Below are positions 12,740-26,400 of a stretch of DNA of 64,000 nucleotides, one piece after another. The stretch's first letter is position 1. Each line of letters opens with the position of its first letter. The notes beneath the pieces were generated by a model. It saw only the letters and a list, made by a program, of their open reading frames with translations, ran no database searches and was not told where the DNA came from. Position numbers and translations under genes: made by a program. This DNA comes from Anaeramoeba flamelloides (taxonomy: Eukaryota > Metamonada > Anaeramoebidae): NCBI GenBank assembly GCA_027625915.1, contig JANTQA010000048.1:2046001-2110000 (forward strand). Direction: 5' to 3'.

Positions 12740-15700
12740 TCAACATTATAATTACCTTTTTGACAAAAAAAGAAAATAAAAACAAAAATTCAACTGATAA
12801 TTATTATACTTTTTTTTTTTTGAATCTAAATATTATATATATATATATATATAACCTGTAATTGGTTTCTAATTAAAAAAAGAATTAATTAACAAACTTT
12901 TTTTTTTTTTCTTTTTTTTATTTAGAATTTTTTTTATTTATTTATTCATGATCAAAAATATCTATTTAATAAACACAGAAATTATAGATAATTTAAAAAT
13001 TAAATTATTTAAAACCAAATTTTTTTTTATTTATATTTTTATTACTTTTAAATTCTTTACTGAGAACCAATTTTTGTTTGAATACATTTGTAAAAAGATT
13101 TTGATGATAAATGCAAAATAATTTTCTTTAATTTTCGTTATCTCATTTACAAAATCAAGATTGTTAGTTTTAAAGCCATTCAACCGAAACACTGACACAA
13201 CTACAGATTTACAATACATCCTTTCGAAAGACAAAATTAATTTCTATCTGGAAAATCATACATTTTTTCCAAACTGATTTAAAATTATTTAAATGAAGTA
13301 ACTTGAGAATTAAAATAAAAAAAAAAATGTATAAAATAGAGTAGTTTTGTTAACAACAATGTTTTTGTTAAAACAATATTTGATGTAATTCCAAATCTTA
13401 CTGAAATGGTAGCAATTAGTAAAAGTATCTAAAATAGTTAATGAATTTATTGAATTGATTTACACATAATAAACAATATAATCCTTCATTATTCTCTTAT
13501 TAAAATTACATAATTTTAATTATGTGTTGTTGATATAAGGATTCTATTAAATGCACAAAAATAAAATAAAAATATTAATATCATATAGATCAATTTTATC
13601 AAGTTTATCAATTTATTAAAGATTAAACATAAAAAGGTAAAAATTATTATTCCAAAAAAAAAATAATACTAGTAAAATAAATATCTATTTTGAATATAAT
13701 CCAAAGAATCTTTTGAATATATATCTCTTTCAGGGCGGGGTTGTGCAGGGATCTTTAGGTTGGAAAAAAATTATGATCATAAGACATTTTGAACTTGAAA
13801 AACAATAGTTACTTACAGAAACTCAAATCATTTTCTGATCGATCATTATATACTCTTTATTGGTCACTGTAACTTTTTCAAAAGGGTAAAAAAATTAAAA
13901 AAAAATAGGGATCAAATTTTAATAATTCCGTTTAAAAATTTTTCTGTAGGATCTAAAATGGAGTTATTCTAGTATTGTATTCTTTGGGATAATATTGGGT
14001 GTTTGTATAAAAACGATCCTGACAAACAAAAAAATAAAAAATAAAAATTATTTAAACTATTGTGTAAAAAAATAAAATTTGATGAAAAGTTGGGGTTTGG
14101 AGTTCAATTCTATCGAAAGTCATTTACTTTTCGATCAATTGATGGAATTTTTAAAAGCATTTTTTATAAAGGTAATTTATCTTTTAGAGTAAATTGAGTA
14201 TTGGGGGTCAATCTTTGAAGAACAGGTTTGTTATAGAGTACACAATGATGTTCTTCAATTCTATTGCTAGCATGAACTTTTTTACCTTTCATTTAATAAT
14301 TAAAATTTTTATTAAAAAATATTAACTTATAGTAAGAATTTTTCACAAAAAAAAACATGCTACAAAAGGTCTAGACATTGAGGATTTTATTATACCCGAA
14401 TATTGGAAAATGGTTTTTTATTTGTTAAAGCATTTTGTTAAAAAAAATAAAATAAAGATCTTTTGTTATTGTAAATAATCGGATCTCATCTTTTTTCATT
14501 TGTAAATTATGTTTTAAAGCTTTAAACTGTTTTTAAAAAGTATTTTTTATATCTGGCAAGATGAGAAAAAAGTTGAAAATTGGACAGCTAATTTTATGAA
14601 TCTATGTTGTTTTTGATCCAAAAAAATAAAAAAACCATTGGTAACGCTGTACTAATTAAACATTTTTTAAAATTCCAAAAAGTACACCACTAGAACTTTT
14701 TAAAATGGATTTTCCATATTTTCTAAAAATTAACTTTTTTTAACTTTTTAAAAATCACCCTTTAAAAAATACATTCTTTTGTTCAGAGAAAAACAAAGTT
14801 TCAAAAAACAATTTAAAACACAACTAAACAATAAAATATATGAAATAATGAAGTAAATTTTAATATTCTTTCCAAAAAAAAATGTAAGATCAAAAAACTT
14901 CTGTACTCATCACTTATTAAGAGAGGGGTTGTTAGGATACGATTGAAGAGGTATTATGTGTTAACTGATTACATATTTAGTGTTACTTTGAATCATGTTT
15001 TACCGTCCCGAAAGAGATATTCCCAAAAAAAAAAATGTAATTTTATTTAACAATTCTTTCGTTGGATGTATTTTTAAAAAGACTATTTAAATAATAAAAC
15101 CATTATTTATCATTTATTAGTTCTTAATCATATTATTATTTGTTTGTACTAATTTTAATTCAGAAAAATAGAAAACTTTCTTATTATAATTTTGTGTGAT
15201 ATTTTTATTTGGGGTAAAAATTATTTTTTTCTTTTTTCATTTTCATCATAATATTTTTTTCCCAAAGAGGTGTTAATCTGAATAAATTTTAGGAATATAG
15301 TTAGTTCCATTTTTAAGGTACAAACTTGCAACGAAATTTAAGACACAATAAAAATCTCAAATAAAGGCACAAAAATCAGATAATAGTAAAATAAATTGTA
15401 AAAAAAAATATTACAAAAAAGTTTGTGCCTTGATTTGAGATTTTTCTGTGTCTTAAATTCCGTTAAAAGTTTGTACCTTAAAAGTGGAACTGGTTGTATA
15501 AGAAAAAAAAATTAACTGTAGTTTATTGTTTAAAAAAAATGTTTGTATCCTTATTATATTATCATTTTTTTTATTGGAATTAGTCGAACATAGTTTTCAC
15601 TAAATTTTTAGTGTGTGATTTAGAGTTCCCAAAATAATTCCAATTTTGGACTATTTAGAATCTCAAAAATTTAAAATTTAGAATCATTATATAAAAATAT

Positions 15701-16773
15701 TTCAAATGAAATCTTTTTTATCAACAGTTTCTACTTGTTAAAGTACTTTTGAAGAATTATTTATCAATTACATCAAAAATTAATTATTATGTTTTAATAA
15801 AATGAAAAATTGACTTTTTTATTTGTTACCAAAACTCTTTAAAAAAAAAGACGAAGAAGATTCTTTTGATTCCATTTCAAGTTAAAATAATTTTCTTATC
15901 TGGAATAAACATAAAAATATCAGAATTGAAGAAAAAGATGATGAAAACTAAAATCTCAAGAAAAGCTCAAATATTTATTTTTTTTGAGAAATATTAAATT
16001 CCCATTAATAATTTAAAAAAAAATTATTAATTATTAAATTTTAATAATGATGGTATTCAAGGAAAAACCAAATTTAAACAAGAAATAAGTTGAGATTAAT
16101 CATTGAAATAAAAAAGAATAATTTGAGATTCCACAAAATCAAAAAAAGAATTATTTGAGGTTTTTTTTTCAAAAAAGAGTCAAAATGTGAATACTGGTAT
16201 AAATATTTTTTCGTAATTTTGAAAATATTTCGTTGAACATATTTTGAAATGAAAACAATAGTAACTGATTCATAATTTTTATTAAGCTTGATCTTAATTT
16301 TATATCACCAATTTACAAATTGAAACAACTTTTAAAAAGAAAATATTATTTGGAATTTAAAAAAAATACCCAAACTTTTTAGGAGATATCTTCTATTTTC
16401 GAATATTTACTAATATTCACAATGTATCAAAAAAATGGAATTTCAGTGTTGTAAATTTGACAATATAACCTGAATAAAGTATTTTTGAATTTTATTGGAT
16501 CGTATTTTTTTTTAAAATTTGATCTTTCAAAAATAAAAAAATTTAAAAAATAAAAATCATTTATTTTTTAAAGCAAAGGAAATAACATTTACAACAAAAA
16601 AATATATGAAAAAAATAGTGTAAAAAAAAATTAATATTGAGTTGTAGAATTTGCTATTCTAATATATATATATATATATATTGATGAAATAATATTTATA
16701 TAAAATAAATGTGTAAGTAAATAGATAGATATGTTATGTAAAAGTTATATTTTATGTTATTTTCATTTAATTT
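12740..16773. other. Intergenic region between convergent SAPS and RRM genes
   Basis: Contains 3' flanks of two convergent genes, TA microsatellites near 12833 and 16661, and one 201-bp TA-flanked MITE (family B). A short G-rich patch (GGGCGGGGTTGTGCAGGG near 13733) stands out from the AT background, but no RNA gene was recognised. The minus-strand open frame 13031-13234 has no supporting splice sites or family features. Confidence 0.6.
15298..15498. mobile_element. MITE family B, copy 1 (201 bp, TA-flanked)
   Basis: Near-perfect inverted arms: left GTTAGTTCCATTTTTAAGG then TACAAACTTGCAACG; right arm, reversed, AACCAGTTCCACTTTTAAGG then TACAAACTTTTAACGG. Both arms continue through TTTAAGACACA and AATCTCAAAT to GGCACAAA. 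TA dinucleotides flank both ends. A second copy at 32329-32529 has the same length. The TA target and the arms suggest a non-autonomous Tc1/mariner-type element. No transposase is present. Confidence 0.85.
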
Positions 16774-19700
16774 TTAATATTTATTTTGCATTGTATTTCT
16801 TCTATCGTTTGATCCTGATAAATTTTCAGTACTTTCTTGATATGAATCGTATTCTCTCGAATTTCTTGATTTATTTCGATCATATTCATTGCTAGATCTT
16901 CTATTTTTATAGTCTTCATTAAAATTTTGTTTTTCATATTGGCTTGATCTATTCCTTTCAGAATTTTTATAATCATTTTCAGATCTTCTATTTCGATCAT
17001 ATTCTCTTGAAGACGATGATAGTGATGATGATGATGATGATGATGAGTGTCTTCTATCTCGTTCACCATAAGAATTTCTATCCCGTTCACCATAGGAATT
17101 TCTCTCTCGTTCACCATAAGAATTTCTATCTCTTGAATATGAGCGGTATTCGTTGCCATTGCCGCCGCCACCTCTTCGATAACTATTGGAAGGGTATCTT
17201 GAATTATAATCTTTTTCATATCTTGAAGATGATGTAGAGTATCGATCAGAGCGTGATGAGTAATGATAATCCCTTCTTGGTCTTTGTTGATAATTATCAT
17301 TTCGATCGGATCTAAAGCTACTTCGATGGCGCCTTTCATGAGAATAACCATAACCCTCATTTCTTGGCCTTGAAGAATTGAATTTTTCATTGCCTCGATC
17401 CCAAGAAAGTTTGACTTTAATTCTTCTTTGATCAACAATTTCATCATCCATTTTTTCAATTGCCTTGAGGGCATCAGATCGTTTCGAAAATTTAACAAAT
17501 CCATATCCTCTGGATCTTCTTGTGTAATGATTTCGAATAATTTTTACATATGTGATTTCTCCAAATTTATCAAATTCTCTTTTTAAATCTGATTCATCGG
17601 CTTCAAATAGTAAATTGCCGACAAAAATTTCAGTTCCTCCTTCAGATTTTTCTGGGGATAGAGAGCTTTTGTATTTTGACCTTCTCCTATCTGTTTCTCT
17701 GTCTGATTCTTTGTCTTTTTCTTTTTCTTTTTCATCTTCTTCGCTTTCTTCTCGGGTGTAGGAATCTGTTAGGTTTTTTTTTTTTTATAATTTGGAAAGA
17801 ATTTGTTATTTTGAAGTTTTTTGATAAAAGTTTAGGTTTTTATCCCTGGATTATAAACTTTGTTTCTGTCAAAGGTGACCAGCATTTTTTCCAAATATCA
17901 AATAGTTTTTTATAATTGGACTTTAAAGAATAAATAAGAAATAAATAGAAGACTAAACATCAAAGGATAGCTGATATCCGTATGAAGTAAAACTAATCAA
18001 TCAATAGATTTTTATAAAAAATTGAAAAACTCAAATTCTTAGGGTTTTGCATTGAAAAAAAAAAACAAGGTTCATTTTGATCTTTAATTGAAGATCAAAG
18101 AAAATTCCAATCAAAATAAATATGATTTTTCGACGAGTATTCTCACTGTTTAAATAACATTCAAATAACGCATTTTTACTTGGTGGCTTTAGATCTTTCA
18201 AAAAAAAAAAAAAAATTTCCAAAGTAATTATGTATTAATGAAATAAGAGAGAAAAGGAAAAATGATCAAAAATGTGAAAAAATGATCAAAATTTCCAAAA
18301 TAAATTTTTTCTTCTAATATCAATTCAAACCCTTTAAATATATTTAATTTCGCTCACCACAACTGTGCTCCTTTGACTAGAAAATAGTTTATTTAATTTT
18401 TATTTAATGAATTATAAAGCGCTTATATTGATTCTAGATGATACTTTTATGAGTGGTCCATGAATTGTATTTTATTTTTCAAGCTAGTTGAATTTATAAA
18501 AGGAATAATTTAAACTGTATTGAAAATTTTTGACAAACCTCAGATTTTTCAAAGATCTCCTTAAGGCTCGAGTAATTCACTGTGCATTTGCTCCATACTC
18601 AAGGGGTGGGCTTGGCACTAAAAGAGGTATTGTGAAATTACACTTCTTTTGATTGACAAAATTCAAATCACAAAAAAAAAATTTCTTGAGGATCTCATTG
18701 TCAAAAAATTCAATTAAAAAAAAAGTTTTAAAAGTGTTCTCAATTTCAAAAAAATCAAAATTTTAAAAAAAAAATTACAATCTTTTCTTATTTTATATTT
18801 CCAAAGGGTTAGATTTCTTCAATTTGAAAAAAATTTGTTTTCTTTAAGTACACAATCACTTTAATTCGATTTAATCTAATTTGTTGTTATTTTATAACCG
18901 TATAAATTTGACAAAGTAAGATTTTTGTAACATTCTTGAGTTAAAAATAACTCATTTGAAAAAAAATTCAAAGCAAAAATCTTGATCTCAAAAAGTGCCA
19001 AAGATCGACACTTCGAAATCAAACACATTTGTTTTCAAAATTATATATTCTAACCATTCTAATTGTAAATTGAGTGTCTCTCTTTGGCGTTTTTTTCTAA
19101 AAATGTTCTTGTTTTTGATGATTGATTTTATAGAGATCGATCCTACATCATAAGTTGGTGAGTTTTTGTTTTGATAGGCGTTAGGTACTCATAAAAATTA
19201 CAAAATTTTTTTTTCAATTTCAGAAAATTATTTTTTACCTTAATGACGAGACCTTTAAAAGAATCTTCTGAAATTAATTGGATGGGTTTTTATATTTTTC
19301 AAAAAAAATTAACAGGAAATAAAAATGTTTTAAAAAATCCGCTTTTTTTTTTGAAGTATTTTTTTTTTTTTTTTCTTCCAAATTTTTTTTAATATTTATG
19401 TAATTATTTTGAATTGTAACAAAAGGTTTATTTTTAATGATTAAATATCGTAAATAAACTTGATTTATACTGATCAAAAGAAAGATTCAATTTCTTGATT
19501 AAAATTAAAACGGTTCTTATAATATTTTTATTCAACAATTTAGTCATAAAAGGGAACCAGTGCTTAATTCAGAATTTTGAGCACATCTCATAAAAATCAC
19601 TTAAACTCCGAGAAACTGATTTTTGTTTTTAAATAAGTAATTCAGATTTTTTTCTTTTTTGTACTTTGATTCTGGATGATATATTTGACAAGTATTAATA

Positions 19701-21757
19701 TTTAGTAAACTAAGAGAGATTTAATATTATGTTTTTTGTATAAATGTGAAGAAGTGAGTTTTTTTTTTTTTTTGGTGGAAATTTGATTTTTTGTTTGGTT
19801 TATTTGATATGTGGAAATTGTTGGTGTGTGTTTTAATTGAAATATATATAATAATGGTTATTTTTATGAACAATTGTGGAAAAATAATTTGAAAAATATT
19901 TTAATACAACTGTTTTATAAAAGGAAGAGTACAAAGTTTTTCTAAAGTGTTGTCCAAACTGCTTAAAATGGGTGAGTCGGGCGGTTTAAGTGACACTTTT
20001 TAAAAATTTTATTCCTCACTTTTTTAAAACAGCTATTTTCTTTAATTGGTGAATTTTTTTTTGAATTTGTAAAAGACAAAAATTTCCTACTGATTATTTT
20101 TTAAGTAATGGTAATTTTTGAATTATTTTGTAATCGCTAAAAATATTAAAGGATGAAATTAATCAGAGTTTTGCTTTAAAAAAAATTTTTGAATTTTAAC
20201 AATTTTGATTAAAAAAAAAACTAACAACAAGTATTTTAAAATGTAATTGTGTGACACATGTGTAACAGAGTGTCGTAGAGTACTAATGAATGTTCATTAT
20301 TTTACATGCTGATAAACCAAAAGACAGTTTTCTATTATTATTTCAAATATTATAAACTTGATGAAATTATTTTCAAAAATAAAACTTTTCATTAGGCAAT
20401 GTCAACTTTTATATTTATCAAAAAAAAAAAAGAGCACCCGAAGAAATTTTGGCACCTAATCGTTCTCAACGGTCCTTAAGAAAGTGTGAGGATAAACAAA
20501 CTAACCATTTTTTTTTTTCCTTTGATTCGTTATCAAATCAATTATTAATTGTATTTTGTTAATTTAATGCTCAAAAAAAAAAAAAAAAAAGTTTTCACTT
20601 AAATACAATTTATTCTTCAAAAAAGGAACCTTTTGCTCAATCCGAAAGATCTTGAAAAAAAAATAAGTTTGTGAATAGAGAAGGGGCACAATAAATCGTT
20701 ATATTAAAATTTGACTCATTAATTAAAATCATTGAAGAGAAATTTTTGGAAATATTTTTAAAATTATTCATCAAATACTTCAATTTAGGGATTTGAGTCA
20801 ATTTTTAGATAGTTTTGAAAACACTGTTGCTGCACTTTTTTGAAAATGACTCTTCTAAATTAAAGTTGTTAAGGTAATTTTAAAAAAGTTCGCACGTTGT
20901 GTCAAAGTCTATGATAAAAGTTTTATTAAGTGTTACTCCGAACGTTTATGTTCCCTCGTTTGAAGCAGTTTGGGTAACACTTTAGAAAAACTTTTAGTCA
21001 TCAGTTTTTGAAACCAGCTGCACCACATAAAATCGTTTAAGTTCTGAAAGTAGGTCTATTCAAGCTGTCAACTATTTTATGGGTAATTGCCGAAAAGTTT
21101 CTTGTAATGAGTTTTTAAAGTGAACGAAATTCCAGAAAAACATTCTTAAAAGAAGGGACACTTTAAAAGACAAGTTAAAATAATTCCTTGAAATTTATAA
21201 TAATGACATTCACCAAGACAAAACAAGATCGTGGTTAATTTTTCAAAAAAGTTAATAAAATAAAGTAAAGAATGGTTCTGTGTTAAATCTTCGTTTTGGT
21301 TTTGAAACAAAAAAAAATAAAAAAAAATAAAATAAAATAAAAAAAAAAATTTTAAAAATAAAATTACTTTCACGTTTGTCTTGGTATTTTTTTCTTGACC
21401 ATTCGTCTTCTTGATCTTGATCTTTTTCTTGTTTTTGTTCTTGTTCTTTTTCTTTTTCATTATTAGAATCGCTTAAAGAATTATCTTTTTCTAATTCTGA
21501 ATTTTCATTATTACTAGGTACATTTGAGTTATTATTTTCTTCACTAGAGTAATTGTTTTTTTCGTTTTCTTTGTTTTGGTTTTCGAAATCTTTTTGAAAT
21601 TCAAACAAAAGTTGGAAACAATAAAAAGATTAAAAAAAAAAAAAAAAGAAAGTTAGGTTTTATATTTTTACCAACTTGCTAAACCAAATTGAAGGCTTTT
21701 GGTTATTTTTTTTTTTTTTTGGTTGCAAATAAATTTATTACCTGACTCCGACGACAT
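16774..21757 (-). CDS. RNA-binding protein with one RRM and an Arg/Ser/Tyr/Asp-rich tail
   Basis: Exons (minus): 21757-21742, 21589-21368, 17765-16774. Introns of 152 nt (GTAATA...AAG) and 3,602 nt (GTAATT...CAG) both join in phase 1, giving exactly 409 residues. The N-terminus is acidic and Asn/Glu/Lys/Gln-rich (MSSES, then DFENQNKENEK). The RRM spans about residues 124-197, with RNP2 IFVGNL at 126-131 and RNP1 RGYGFVKF at 165-172. The rest is a long RS/RY/RD-rich region with repeated RNSYGER units and a serine run, as in SR-type splicing regulators. A nuclear role in pre-mRNA handling is likely by family; the exact orthologue is not clear. The RRM exon is firm. The first two exons rest on phase and matching composition. 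The giant intron holds repeats D, F and two G copies. Confidence 0.75.
17843..18415 (+). repeat. Interspersed repeat family D, copy 1 (RRM gene intron)
   Basis: Shares with 55770-56462, in the same order, TTTGTTTCTGTCAAAGG, TTTTTTATAATTGG, TGATATCCGT, AATATGATTTTTC/TCTC, TTTCCAAAATAAA, TCTTCTAAT and CCTTTGACT. It lacks about 130 bases present in that copy (near 55985-56160). Type unknown; no coding frame survives. Confidence 0.75.
18538..19230 (+). repeat. Interspersed repeat family F, copy 1 (RRM gene intron)
   Basis: Ordered matches to 53095-53790 include CGTTTTCTTT/TTGTTTTCTTT, TTTGACAAAGTAA, AAAAATAACTCATTTGA and GGTACTCATA, over roughly 700 bases. Both copies sit in giant introns (RRM gene here, RasGEF gene there). 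The first 80 bases are unusually GC-rich. No open frame or inverted ends were recognised. Confidence 0.7.
19905..20040. repeat. Foldback repeat family G, copy 3
   Basis: Left arm: ACAACTGTTTTATAAAAGG, then AGTTTTTCTAAAGTGTTGTC and CAAACTGCTT. Right arm, reversed: AGCTGTTTTAAAAAAGTGAG, then AAAAAGTGTCACTTAAACC. A central GGTGAGTCGGGCGG is the loop. The left arm matches the reversed right arm of copy 4 closely, which supports one MITE family. Confidence 0.7.
20828..21024. repeat. Foldback repeat family G, copy 4
   Basis: The right arm reads, reversed, GTGCAGCTGGTTTCAAAAAC, then AGTTTTTCTAAAGTGTTACC and CAAACTGCTTC, against copy 3 AGTTTTTCTAAAGTGTTGTC and CAAACTGCTT. The left arm begins TTGCTGCACTTTTTTGAAAA. 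The interior is longer than in copy 3. It lies near the 5' end of the RRM gene's giant intron. Confidence 0.65.
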
Positions 21758-23429
21758 AAAGTAATGTTTTTAAACGTAATAGCTTAATTAATAAAAGAAT
21801 AAAATAAAAAAAATAACGATTTCAAAATTTTTTTACAAAAGTAAATTTCTCGAAAAGCAAATCAAAGTCTCTGTGGCTCGTGTCCATTACAAAGTGTTCA
21901 ATTTGCACAAAATTCATATATATTTTTTTTTTTTTTTTTTTTCGGCAACTTAAAAAATGTTATTCAGATCTTTTAATTTTGGTAATGTTTAAAAAAGTGT
22001 CTGGATCTTTACTATTGGATTTTTGTCATATAATTTCTGTTTCAAGCAACCAAAAGGATTTTAAAAAGTGGAAATAAAAAAAAAAAAAAAACAAAGATCA
22101 ATGCTTTCCTTCCAACTGTTGGCTTTCCATTTCTACCAAACATAAACTTAACTTTGTCGTTATTTTCCCATCAATAGTTGTGCTTTTATTATTTTTTTTT
22201 TTTGGTTCCTTCTTTAGCAGTAAATGATGCAAGTACCGATCTTTGAAAATTTGTCTTTAGCATTTTTTTAGTCTTTTTGAAAAAACAGTCTCCAATTTCA
22301 AGATTCAGTATAACATGACGTGTTAGTGTGTACTCTTTAAAGAAAGTGTATTATGTGAAGGCTTGTTTGCATTGGATTGTTTTGAATCGTGAATTTTTTT
22401 TTAATTTTTTTTTTTTTCAAAACTGTCAAATCTTCAAGCGGACAACGGACGTAGGTTTTTTTTTCAATCAGAGATCATCCTAAATCTTAAACGTGATCAA
22501 AATTAGCATTAGAATCATTAATTCTGTGCATTTTTTATTTTTTTAACAAACTTCATTCTGATTTTTCTCTCTCTTAACTTAATTTTTTATCAAACAACAT
22601 TTATTCTCGAGTTTTTGTAGTCAAAGACAAAAATTTGTGAAAAGTAACAAAAAATGAAATACCAAAATTATTTTGATTTCTTCTTTTTCTTCCTTTAAAA
22701 TTGATTGGCAGTCTTTTTGAATAAATTAAACTTTGGTTTTCAAATTCGTTAATTGTCTGAATCAAAGAGACAAATTTTAATTTTCGTTTAAAAATAAATA
22801 TGATCAAAAGGCAAACCAAAATTTGGAAGGATGACAACAAAACTAAAAAACCACTTTACCCTTTCAAAAATATTTCCTGTCTTTGAATTAACAATCAGAA
22901 AATATTTTTATTTTCATTCACCTTTTCATCTGTTTACAAATAGAGTTGAAAAGCAAATTGATTGTAATTTCAGCGTCTCTAAATATTTGGATGTTTTTAT
23001 TTAAGTTATTGGGTGAACTAAGAATCCCGAACAAAAGGATTTTTTACAGCAGAAAACAAAAAATAATAATCAGACCTTTAATCACAATTTGAATTCAAAG
23101 TTTCTGTGAGATAATTTTTATTACAAATCCTGATTTAAATCTGAATTGTCAAAAAAAATATGTGTTGGTGTGGGAATTAGAAACACCAAAAACTACAAAA
23201 AATAAACAAAATCCAAAATCAAAAAAGAATTTACGATTTTTGTTTTTTCGTTTGGGCTAATTCTTTTAGTCAAAGAATTGTTCAAATGGAAATTCCAAAG
23301 ACTACCTAACACAGAAAACTGAGAACAGATTGCAAGAGTTTCAATTTTCATTGAAAACTCTCTTTAATCGTATTCTTCAACTCATTTTTCCTTTTTAAAA
23401 TAATTTTTTCTTTTTTTTTCTTTTGTTTT
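21758..23429. other. Divergent intergenic region between RRM and kinase genes
   Basis: This 1.7-kb stretch separates two divergently oriented start codons, so it should hold both promoters. T-rich runs are frequent; no specific element was recognised. A minus-strand open frame at 22840-22601 (starts LSSFQILVCLLIIF, ends FLSLTTKTRE) has varied composition and an AG 5' of it, but no partner exon or family could be assigned. Confidence 0.5.
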
Positions 23430-26400
23430 ATGAATAATCATTTTCCACAACTTGGGAATATAAATGACTATTTAATTGGTGATATAATTGGCGAGGGTAG
23501 TTACGGGAAGGTAAACTTGGCGACACACGTACCCACACAGGAATTAGTTTGTTTTTCAAATTCCCTTCAAAAAATTTATATACACAATTTTCTTTTTTTT
23601 TTTGAGAGTCTTACAAAAGTTTAAAAAGAACAAACAAAAAAAAATGAAAAAAAAAAATCTTTTCTTTTTTCTCACTAGGTTGCAATAAAAAGTGTCGACA
23701 AAAGCCGTTTCCAACTGAGAGAAAAATATGCAGTTCAATTTTTTCGCGAGCTTGAAATTTTGGAAAAATTGGATCATCCCAATATCATTCGATTTTTTGA
23801 TCTTGTTGAAACTAAAACTTCTTGGCTAATTGTCCAAGAGTATTCTAATGGCGGGGAATTATTTGATTACCTTGTTCAGAACAAAAAATTAAAAGAAACT
23901 GTTGCAAGAAAATACTTTAACCAATTGTTGGAAGGTAATATTCTAATTTTATTTTTTTTTTATTTTACCTTCCTGTTCTGAATTCAATCTGGAAGATCTT
24001 TTAAATTTTCAATTACTAACTCTCCCTTTTTGAACATTTTTTTCCTTTTAAGAATGTTTGTGATCACAAGTACACCAATTTATGAATAAATTCTAATTGA
24101 AAAAATAAATTTGGGCTCTAAGGCTCAAAAAAGAAGCCAAATTATAATGATCAAGGCTTTCGTTTTCTCATTTACCTATGAAGAGAACTTGTGTTTTTTC
24201 ATCATCCAATTTGAGGAACAAAAAATGATTTTGGGAACTTGAAATGACCATTCGGGAAAAAAGTGAAAAAGGGAAAAAAAAGTTAAACGCGATTTTTGAT
24301 TGATAACATTAATAGAATCACTGAAAACGAAAAGTAAAAATCACAGAAATCACAGAAATCACAGAAACCTGAAAATGAAAAGTAAAAGTAAAATCAATTA
24401 AAAGAAGAAACCAAATTAACTTCAAATAATAACCCATTATACTGTTATTTTCCAATTAATAAATGAAAATTTTTATTTCAATTTCTAAAATGAATATTAA
24501 TGATTTACTGTTACAATCAAATTAAGAGAGTAAAAATTTTGCCTCAGAGTTAACTAAGGGAGTTTAATTTATTGTCTAAAAATATCATTTCTAAATCATT
24601 TTATACAGATCTTTGGATTTTTTTTCAACTTATAAACTAGAAAAATCTTTTGGGATGTGAACAAAAAATTTTCATTTTTTAATTGGAAAATATTAGTATT
24701 ATTTTCAATCAAACCAACAAACACAAGTTAAATCTACTTTCATACCAAAAGGGTTGGTGTGGTTTTTGAGATCTCCCAAAAATATTCAATTTTTCCAACA
24801 TATTTTTTAATAATTGATCAATCAAATAAAAGCCCATAAGGGCAAAAGATAGTATTAAAAAAACTGTTATTTGTGTTGAATCCTTCATTTTGCCTTTATT
24901 TATTTATTTTTTCTTTTATAAATTGATCTTACTTTGAATTTTCAGGTTTCTGTGATTTCTGTGATTTCTGTGATTTCTGTGATTTTTATTAATGTTCCCA
25001 ATTAAAAACCGTTTTAACTTTTTTTTCCCTTTTTCACTTTTTTCCAGAATGGTAAGAATTTTCATTTATTAATTGGAACAATGACAGCAATAATTAATTT
25101 GATTAAAATTTTAAAAAACAACACCAACCAAGGAATCCTTTTTAATTATTACATTTTAAAAGTCGTTAGTTTTGGGTTTTATTCGACGAAGAGTTTTATA
25201 CTACAAATATGATTTTTGTTTTTCGTGAAAATTTACAGCAAAAAATCTTTAAATTTTGATTTTCAGGGGAAATTGTTCTTTTTTTTTGAAAAATGAAAAA
25301 GAAAACAAAACAAAACTAATTCAAAACAAACCCATCTTTTATATTACATTCTGTGAAATAACCCCCCAATTTTTTTTGTTTTGGTTTTGATTTTTGCTTG
25401 TGTTTTTAAAAAATTTAAGTGACTTTTTTTGGAGATTTTGGAGAAGTGATTGTTGTTTTCCAATTATAAAATGTTAGAAAGTTGGGGCAAACACTGTTTT
25501 TAAATTCAACTTCTAATACCAAACCATTTTTGATAAACTTTCTTTGCATACCAAAGCAAAACAATTTCAACTTTTGAGCCTTTAAAGAAAATTTTAATCT
25601 TTTATTTCATGTTTTATTGCATCATTGAAAAATATTGTATTTGCTATTTGTAAACAGTATTGGTTTTTATTTTTGTTTTATACAGAACGATTATTTTTCT
25701 GAATTTTGTTGGTAAGTTGTGTTCGGGGTTTGGGAGGAACTTGAGATTTGATTTTGTGATAAGTTTTTCTATTGTTTGCATGATTCAAATCTTTTGATAG
25801 TTTAAGGGAGTAAATTACCTTTTACAAATTTTTTAATACCACCAGTCCCCAGAAATTGAACCATTCAAATCATTTCTTTAACTAAATACATGGATGTTTG
25901 AATAAAGAGGAGCGGAACATATCCTAGTATAATATATTTATATATTAATTAAAAAAATGAAAATCAAAAACCATTCCAAAAATTTGGACAGAAAAAATGT
26001 ACAAAAATTTATTTCTTGATCTTATCAATAACATTTGATGCAATTACTTCTTTATCACTCGGCTTTATTTATAATTCTGAAGGGAAAAACTTTTATTTGA
26101 TAAAAAATTTGAGTAACAAATCGCTTGCTATTTCAAAAGAATTTTCCAAATGGATTTTTAATTCCAATTTTCATTTAATTCATCTAAATCAGCTTTGGTT
26201 AAAGAAAATATGATCTTTTTTTAAAATTCTTCTTCAGAAATATAGATTTATTGGATCATATTTGTTTGATTTGATAACCAATTTATTTTTCAGTAATTGA
26301 TAAAAAGTCAAAACAATTCTGAATTTGTCTTAAATTTTTTAACTAAATTTTCTTTTTCTTCGAGTTGAACTTTTTGTAGTTATTTTTTGATTTTGATAAT

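Noticed and set aside
16767-17504. A 245-codon minus-strand frame overlapping the RRM gene
   Set aside because: It is a shifted reading of the RS-rich exon; the frame with RNP1 and RNP2 motifs is the real one.
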